Program-made: the position numbers and the translations under genes | Shown here: piece after piece, positions 59,743-64,000 of the stretch | Layout of the letters: each line of letters opens with the position of its first letter | Numbering within the stretch: position 1 is the first letter of the stretch | Source of the DNA: Phycisphaerales bacterium | GTDB lineage: Bacteria; Planctomycetota; Phycisphaerae; Phycisphaerales; UBA1924 | NCBI GenBank assembly: GCA_020850415.1 | Contig: JADZER010000060.1 | Location: 62,001-126,000, forward strand | Length of the DNA stretch: 64,000 bases | Direction of reading: 5' to 3' | The notes under the pieces: model-generated | Seen by the model: only the letters and a program-made list of their open reading frames with translations | Told to the model about the DNA's origin: nothing | Database searches by the model: none

Positions 59743-60642
59743 ATGCCCCGCCCCATCCCGCACACCAACCACCCCCGTTGGCCCGACCGACCGGAGGGGC
59801 GATTCGCCCACGCCGTCAGCACGGGCCAGCCCGACGGCTGCGCCATCGGACTGCTCGGAATCCCCGACGACACCGGCGTCAAGCTCAACCGCGGCCGCGC
59901 CGGCGCCAACGAGGGCCCCGCCGCCTTCCGCCGCGCCCTCGCCCGCTTCGGCGTCGCCACACCCGACGACCGCGACTGGCCCCGCGTCTACGACGCCGGC
60001 GACATCCAGCCCGCCGGTACCGACGCCAAGGCCATCGCCGAGACCCACGACCGCGTCACCGAAGCGGTGGGGGCCATGCTCGACCTCGGCCTTTTCCCCG
60101 TCGCCATCGGCGGCGGGCACGACCTGACCTTCCCCTTCGTCCGCGCCCTCGCCGACCGTACAAAGCCCCTCGAGGTCGTCTACTGCGACCCGCACCTCGA
60201 TGTCCGCCCCGAGGTCGGCAGCGGCATGGCCTTCCGCGCCCTCATCGAGCACTGCGCCGTCGCCCGGCTCCACAACTTCGGCGCCGCCGACCTGGTCAAC
60301 AGCCGCGAGCACATGGCCTACTTCGCCGACCACAACGGACGCATCCACCGCGACGGCGACCCCGCCGCCTTCTTCGCCGGCGCGACCACCGACCTGGCCT
60401 TCAGCTTCGACCTCGATGTCCTCGACGCCGCCCACGCCCCCGGCGTCAGCGCCATGAACCCCTGCGGCTGGACGCCCCAGCAGGCCACCGCCGCCGTCCT
60501 CGCCGCCGGACGCTGCCCCCGCGTCCGCTGCTTTGACATCATGGAGCTCAGCCCCCTCCACGACCACAACGACCGCACCGCCCGCCTCGCCTGCCACCTC
60601 TTCCTCTCCTTCCTCTGGGGGTTCACGGAGCGCACCGGGTGA
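59743..60642 (+). CDS. hutG: Formimidoylglutamase, arginase family (HutG)
   Basis: A binuclear manganese hydrolase of the ureohydrolase fold, 299 residues. Metal-binding motifs are 'AIGGGHDLTFPF', 'VYCDPHLDVRPEVGSG' and 'FSFDLDVLDAAHAPGVSAMNP'. In the second motif the canonical DAHxD reads DPHLD. Because its stop overlaps the start of hutI (GTGA), the substrate is most likely N-formimidoyl-L-glutamate in histidine degradation, rather than arginine or agmatine. hutH and hutU are not in the window. Confidence 0.87.
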   Translation: MPRPIPHTNHPRWPDRPEGRFAHAVSTGQPDGCAIGLLGIPDDTGVKLNRGRAGANEGPAAFRRALARFGVATPDDRDWPRVYDAGDIQPAGTDAKAIAETHDRVTEAVGAMLDLGLFPVAIGGGHDLTFPFVRALADRTKPLEVVYCDPHLDVRPEVGSGMAFRALIEHCAVARLHNFGAADLVNSREHMAYFADHNGRIHRDGDPAAFFAGATTDLAFSFDLDVLDAAHAPGVSAMNPCGWTPQQATAAVLAAGRCPRVRCFDIMELSPLHDHNDRTARLACHLFLSFLWGFTERTG

Positions 60643-61883
60643 GCATCGTCATCCACAACGCCCGCCTCCTCACCCTCGCCGGCGACCCCGACCGCCGACG
60701 CGGCAAGGCCACCGGCGACCTCGGCGTCATCGAGCGCGGCTGGCTCCGCGTCCGCAACGGACGGATCGCCGACCTGGGCCCGGGCGACGCCCCCGAGCCC
60801 ACCACCCAGTTTGAATTCGCCCAGCGCCGCATCGACGCCCGCGCCCGCGTCCTCATGCCCGCGTTCATCGACTGCCACACCCACCTCTGCTGGGCCGGCG
60901 AAAGACTCGCCGAGTGGGAGGCCAAGCTCCGCGGCGCCACCTACCTCGACATCCTCGCCGCCGGCGGCGGCATCCTCGCCACCGTCCGCGCCGTCCGCGC
61001 CGCCACCCGCGCCCAGCTCACCGACCACCTCGCCGAGCGCCTCGCCTGGCTCCTCCGGGAGGGCACCACCACCGTCGAGATCAAGAGCGGCTACGGCCTT
61101 GACACCGAGACCGAGCTCAAGATGCTCCGCGCCATCGCCTCCGCCGCCCGGCGCTGGCCCGGCACCGTCGTCCCCACCGCCTGCATCGGCCACGCCATCG
61201 ACCCCGAGTGCCGCACCGACCTCTCGCGCGAGGCCTTCATCCGGCGCACCATCGACGAGACCCTCCCCGCCGTCACCGCCGAGTTCCCCGGCATCGCCAT
61301 CGACGCCTACTGCGAGGAGGGCGCATGGACCCGCGCCGACTGCGAGCGGCTCTTCGACCGCGCCCTCGCCGCCGGCCACCCCGTCCGCGCCCACGCCGAC
61401 CAGTTCAACAGCCTCGGCCTGATCCCCGCCGCCGCCGCCCGACGCTACCGATCCGTGGACCACCTCGAGGCCACCACCCCCGCCGACCTCGCCACGCTCG
61501 CCCGCTCAAACACCTTCGCCGTGATCCTCCCCTGCGCCGGCTTCCACACCGACCACCGCTACGCCGACGCCCGCGCCCTCCTCGACGCCGGCGCCCGACT
61601 CGCCATCGCCACCAACACCAACCCCGGCAGCGCACCCTGCCAGTCCATGCCCGCCGCCATCGCCCTCGCCGCCCGCTTCTGCGGCCTCACCCCCGCCGAA
61701 GCCATCGCCTGCGCCACCGCCACCCCCGCCGCCCTCCTCGACCTCCCCGACCGAGCCCGACTCGAACCAGGCCGCCGAGCCGACCTCATCCTCCTCCGCC
61801 ACCGAGACGAACGAGCCCTCGCCTTCGAGTTCGGCGGCAACCCCGTCGACCTCACCCTCTGCAACGGCGAGATCGTCAACTGA
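60639..61883 (+). CDS. hutI: Imidazolonepropionase
   Basis: HutI hydrolyses 4-imidazolone-5-propanoate to N-formimidoylglutamate, the substrate of the HutG encoded just upstream. 414 residues from a GTG overlapping the hutG stop. An amidohydrolase fold: metal ligands 'IDCHTHLCWAGERLAEWE', 'TTTVEIKSGYGLDTETELKML', 'VRAHADQFNSLGL', 'SVDHLEATT' and 'AIATNTNPGSAPCQSMP'. These match HutI closely. The product order in the gene pair is the reverse of the pathway but the two are translationally coupled. Confidence 0.95.
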   Translation: MSIVIHNARLLTLAGDPDRRRGKATGDLGVIERGWLRVRNGRIADLGPGDAPEPTTQFEFAQRRIDARARVLMPAFIDCHTHLCWAGERLAEWEAKLRGATYLDILAAGGGILATVRAVRAATRAQLTDHLAERLAWLLREGTTTVEIKSGYGLDTETELKMLRAIASAARRWPGTVVPTACIGHAIDPECRTDLSREAFIRRTIDETLPAVTAEFPGIAIDAYCEEGAWTRADCERLFDRALAAGHPVRAHADQFNSLGLIPAAAARRYRSVDHLEATTPADLATLARSNTFAVILPCAGFHTDHRYADARALLDAGARLAIATNTNPGSAPCQSMPAAIALAARFCGLTPAEAIACATATPAALLDLPDRARLEPGRRADLILLRHRDERALAFEFGGNPVDLTLCNGEIVN

Positions 61884-62057
61884 CGCCCGGGCCCGCCGCC
61901 CGCCACAACAGAGCCCGAAGCGCCAGCGAGGGTCCAACCCTCAGCCACCCGCGCCGCCCGGATGCGTGAACGCGAACGCCGCGAAGACCGCGAAGCAAAG
62001 GCAGTTCACCACAGAGGACACGGTGGGACGCAGAGGTAAGGCAAGACCCAATCGTGC

Positions 62058-62087
62058 CACCGACCTGCTGCCCTGAGCAGGTCGGTG
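62058..62087. repeat. REP-like hairpin a
   Basis: Perfect stem CACCGACCTGCT/AGCAGGTCGGTG with loop GCCCTG. There is no T-run, so it is not a typical terminator. Confidence 0.8.
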
Positions 62088-62105
62088 CGAGGGCTGGCAA
62101 GAGCC

Positions 62106-62170
62106 CCGACCTCGCAAAGCCGAGGTCGGCGGCACGGGTTCACTCTCTCGTGGTCGGTGCCACCCCGCCT
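62106..62170. repeat. REP-like element b, copy of the 10.56-kb element
   Basis: Stem CCGACCTCG/CGAGGTCGG with loop CAAAGC, followed by 'gcggcacgggttc' and, after 30 bases, 'ggtgccaccccgcc'. The same order of parts occurs at 10553-10612. Confidence 0.78.
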
Positions 62171-62211
62171 ATGTTGATTCGCATCGGGTGGCCGGCTCAA
62201 CCCGCCGAGGG

Positions 62212-62318
62212 TGGCATGGGCAAGGCTGCTCTGAGCCTTGCCCGTGCGGGATCCTCACCCACCCGCAGCACCCCACTCCACGGGCAAGCCGCCGAGCCGG
62301 CTTGTCCATGCCACCCAC
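62212..62318. repeat. Paired REP-like hairpins c and d in inverted orientation
   Basis: Hairpin c has the stem GCATGGGCAAGGCT/AGCCTTGCCCGTGC with loop GCTCTG; hairpin d has GGGCAAGCCG/CGGCTTGTCC. The outer sequences GGTGGCATGG and CCATGCCACC are inverted copies, so the pair has terminal inverted repeats as in a REP doublet (BIME-like). Confidence 0.75.
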
Positions 62319-62528
62319 TCCACACATTCCCCTCTGCCTTGCCACACCATCTTCTCTGCCTCGCCTCTGCGAACCTCTGCGTCCTCTGTGGTGAAATGTC
62401 TTGTCCGCCTTCCTTCGAGCCCTTCGCGCCCTTCGCGTTCACGGATCGGACCCCCTCGGCGGCTGGGCGCTGGACCCTCGCTCGCGCTTCGGGCTCTGTT
62501 GGTGCGGCCGCGGGGATGGACTGCCAGC

Positions 62529-62534
62529 TATCCT
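62529..62534 (+). promoter_or_regulatory. Putative -10 box of a leaderless transcript (MFS gene)
   Basis: TATCCT, 6 bases before the ATG at 62541. Confidence 0.45.
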
Positions 62535-62540
62535 CCCCCC

Positions 62541-63845
62541 ATGCCCCTCACCCTCAACCCCTTCCGCAACCTCCCCAACGGCCGAGCCGTCTGGGCCTGG
62601 GGCATGTTCGACCTCGCCAACCAGTCCTTCCAGCTCCTCATCAACACGCTCCTCTTCTCCATCTTCGTCCAGCAGGTCGTCGTCATCGACGACCCCGCCC
62701 GCGGCTACTCCCTCTGGCAGTTCATGACGGTCGCCGGCCTGCTCCTCATCGTCCTGCTCAGCCCCATCCTCGGCGCCCTCGCCGACCACAAAGCATGGAA
62801 GCGCGAGCTCCTCCTCACCACCGGCGTCCTCTGCGCCGCCCTCACCGCCTCCCTCGCGCTCCTCCAGCCAGGCCAGGTCGCCCTCGCCTTCGCCCTCTAT
62901 GTCACCGCCGCCCTCGCCTGCGGCCTGGGCGAGAACTTCCTCGGCTCGTTCCTCCCCGAGATCTCCACACCCAAGAACATCGGCTACATCTCCGCCCTCG
63001 GCTGGACCATGAGCTACATCGGCGCCCTGCTCCTGCTCGGCATCACCGCCGCGTACGCCTTCGCCTTTGACCGGGCCGAGCCCGCCGAGGCCCGGCCCCT
63101 CTTCCTCTTCGCCGGCCTCTGGTTCGCCGGCGGCATCCTCCCCGCCTTCCTCTTCCTGCGCGAGCGGGCCACCCCCCAGCCCGGTGCCGCCCACACCGTC
63201 ATCGGCCAGGCCTTCAAGCGGCTCGCCGCCAGCGCCCGCGAGACCCAGCGCTACCGCCACCTCGCCCGCTTCTTCCTCGCCTTCTTCGTCTACAGCCTCG
63301 GCACCCAGACCGTCATCTACTTCCTCGGCCTGATCTCGAGCGAGCTGGGCAACTCCCTCGGCCAGACGATCCTCTTCGCCCTCGCCGTCGCGCTCACCGC
63401 GGGCGTCGCCTCCGCCCTCGTCGCCAAGTTCCAGGACCGGCTCGGGCACACCCGCACCGTTACCATCTTCCTGGTCACCTGGATCGTCGCCACCGCCGGC
63501 CTGGCCCTCACCCAGCTCCTCCACGCGCCCCCCGCCGCGTTCTGGGCCATCGCCGGCCTCATCGGCGTCGGCCTCGGCGGCATCGGCACCGCCAGCCGCG
63601 CGGTAGTGGGGGCCTTCAGCCCGCCCGACAAGTCCGGCGAGTTCTTCGGCGTCTGGGGCACCTGCTACAAGCTCTCCGGCGTCGTCGGCGTCGTCGCCTT
63701 CGTCCAGGTCCGCAACGCCCTGGGCCTCCCCCTCAGCCTCCTGCTCCTCTCCGCCTTCTTCGCCGCCGGCCTCCTCCTCCTCCGCCGCGTCAACGAGCAA
63801 GCCGGCATTGCAGCCGCCCAGAGCCCGCCCGCGACGGTCGCCTAG
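62541..63845 (+). CDS. MFS transporter of the UMF1/Atg22-like family
   Basis: 434 residues, about twelve membrane helices. The N-terminal 'VWAWGMFDLANQSFQLLINTLLF' is the mark of UMF1-type transporters ('YDWANSAF' class), followed by 'SPILGALADHKAWKRELL' and 'GENFLGSFLPEISTPKNIGYISALGW' between helices. The C-terminal half has 'GGIGTASRAVVGAFSPPDKSGEFFGVWG'. Members export or import metabolites, but their substrates are poorly known. The ATG at 62541 is used; the track's start at 62238 reads through repeat DNA. Confidence 0.9.
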   Translation: MPLTLNPFRNLPNGRAVWAWGMFDLANQSFQLLINTLLFSIFVQQVVVIDDPARGYSLWQFMTVAGLLLIVLLSPILGALADHKAWKRELLLTTGVLCAALTASLALLQPGQVALAFALYVTAALACGLGENFLGSFLPEISTPKNIGYISALGWTMSYIGALLLLGITAAYAFAFDRAEPAEARPLFLFAGLWFAGGILPAFLFLRERATPQPGAAHTVIGQAFKRLAASARETQRYRHLARFFLAFFVYSLGTQTVIYFLGLISSELGNSLGQTILFALAVALTAGVASALVAKFQDRLGHTRTVTIFLVTWIVATAGLALTQLLHAPPAAFWAIAGLIGVGLGGIGTASRAVVGAFSPPDKSGEFFGVWGTCYKLSGVVGVVAFVQVRNALGLPLSLLLLSAFFAAGLLLLRRVNEQAGIAAAQSPPATVA

Positions 63846-63871
63846 TCCCCGCGCGCCCGTCCCCCTTCCGG

Positions 63872-63901
63872 TTCATCCTTCATCCTTCATCCTTCATCCT
63901 T
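63872..63901. repeat. Tandem heptamer repeat (TTCATCC)n
   Basis: About four perfect units of TTCATCC (GGATGAA on the other strand) followed by one altered unit, between the MFS gene and the next gene. Confidence 0.85.
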
Positions 63902-63916
63902 CCGCCCTTCTCCCTC

Positions 63917-63922
63917 TACACT
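63917..63922 (+). promoter_or_regulatory. Putative -10 box of a leaderless transcript (last gene)
   Basis: TACACT, 6 bases before the ATG at 63929. Confidence 0.45.
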
Positions 63923-63928
63923 CCCCCC

Positions 63929-64000
63929 ATGCCCACCGACACCCCCATCAAGGTCCGCCTCGCCGAAGTCCCCACCCCCGAGGGCCGCTTCGGCCGCTTC
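63929..64000 (+). CDS. Probable tryptophan synthase beta subunit, first 24 codons only
   Basis: Only 'MPTDTPIKVRLAEVPTPEGR' followed by 'FGRF' lies in the window. TrpB proteins typically begin with a short lead followed by 'G.FG.FGGR(Y/F)VPE'; the sequence ends just before that motif could be confirmed. The call is a guess from this pattern. If right, trpB lies about 13 kb from trpA. Confidence 0.5.
   Translation, partial: MPTDTPIKVRLAEVPTPEGRFGRF

Larger units (their letters stand above)
61906..62504. repeat. Composite element bounded by long imperfect inverted repeats
   Basis: The left arm (61906-62042) contains 'cagagcccgaagcgccagcg', 'gtgaacgcgaacgcc' and 'gttcaccacagaggacac'. The right arm (about 62365-62504), reverse-complemented, contains 'cagagcccgaagcgcgagcg', 'gtgaacgcgaagggc' and 'tttcaccacagaggacgc' in the same order. 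The arms are about 140 bases and enclose the REP-like hairpins, a MITE-like or nested-repeat structure. I see no transposase gene inside. Confidence 0.75.
61884..62540. other. 657-bp repeat-filled intergenic region
   Basis: No credible gene; track ORFs here overlap each other in several frames and follow the repeats. The region holds a long imperfect inverted repeat and four REP-like hairpins, listed separately, then TATCCT directly before the MFS gene. Confidence 0.8.

Noticed and set aside
62058-62318. Hairpins as transcription terminators for hutI
   Set aside because: None is followed by a T-run, and they are related to repeats elsewhere, including one inside ileS.
63872-63901. CRISPR-like array
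   Set aside because: A simple 7-base tandem repeat without spacers or cas genes.

Overview
The window is very GC-rich, with dense coding and many four-base ATGA/GTGA overlaps. It reads as a chromosomal segment of a planctomycete, most likely of the Phycisphaerae group. Reasons are the type III glutamine synthetase, the paired 'CxxCxYxLxGLPxGxxCPECG' zinc ribbons, a RAYT/REP repeat family, dispersed heptamer repeats and the retained murG-ftsW pair. No species can be named from the sequence alone. There is no CRISPR array, prophage or rRNA. Two tRNAs (Thr-CGU, Glu-UUC) are present.

Layout: 1-5.5 kb (minus) holds an NtrC-type sigma-54 activator (cut by the window edge), its kinase, isoleucyl-tRNA synthetase and an unknown protein. 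5.8-10 kb holds a HEAT-repeat protein, a small membrane protein, a release-factor-like protein and a secreted metallopeptidase. 10-11.8 kb is a small accessory patch: tRNA-Thr, a broken REP-associated transposase, a REP element, a lower-GC lipoprotein gene and an integrase-type transposase remnant. 11.8-15 kb (minus) is a parvulin plus three different HupE/UreJ-like membrane proteins. 15-16.8 kb is malic enzyme.

17-33.4 kb (minus) is the most striking part. It is one apparent operon: korA, korB, a ferredoxin-fused protein resembling pyruvate:ferredoxin oxidoreductase (PFOR), rnfB, a 1,502-residue PFOR-like protein, rnfC, rnfD, rnfG, rnfE, rnfA, a small membrane protein and apbE. The inferred logic is that 2-oxoacid oxidation by KorAB reduces ferredoxin, the Rnf complex passes electrons to NAD+ with ion pumping, and ApbE attaches FMN to RnfG and RnfD. 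The two large PFOR-like proteins share a common C-terminal half and have no role I know of.

33.8-39.5 kb (minus) is a cytochrome c maturation cluster (ccmE, ccmF, an unknown secreted protein, ccmA, ccmB, ccmC, ccmD). Its CcmE carries CxxxY instead of the usual HxxxY. Divergently, 39.8-47.5 kb (plus) encodes a tetraheme cytochrome behind a near-perfect sigma-54 promoter. It is followed by an NHL lipoprotein, a five-heme lipoprotein, an outer-membrane beta-barrel, a second NHL lipoprotein and a cytochrome with about 12 hemes. This looks like a porin-cytochrome conduit for electron transfer across the outer membrane, next to the machinery that matures its hemes.

47.5-64 kb is mostly housekeeping: glnN, trpA, a subtilase, map, a diacylglycerol-kinase-like protein, a zinc-ribbon membrane protein, murG-ftsW, tRNA-Glu, nadD, hutG-hutI, a 650-bp repeat-filled gap, an MFS transporter and the start of a probable trpB. 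Many of these genes have a TAnnnT box only 6-9 bases before the start codon, which suggests leaderless transcripts.
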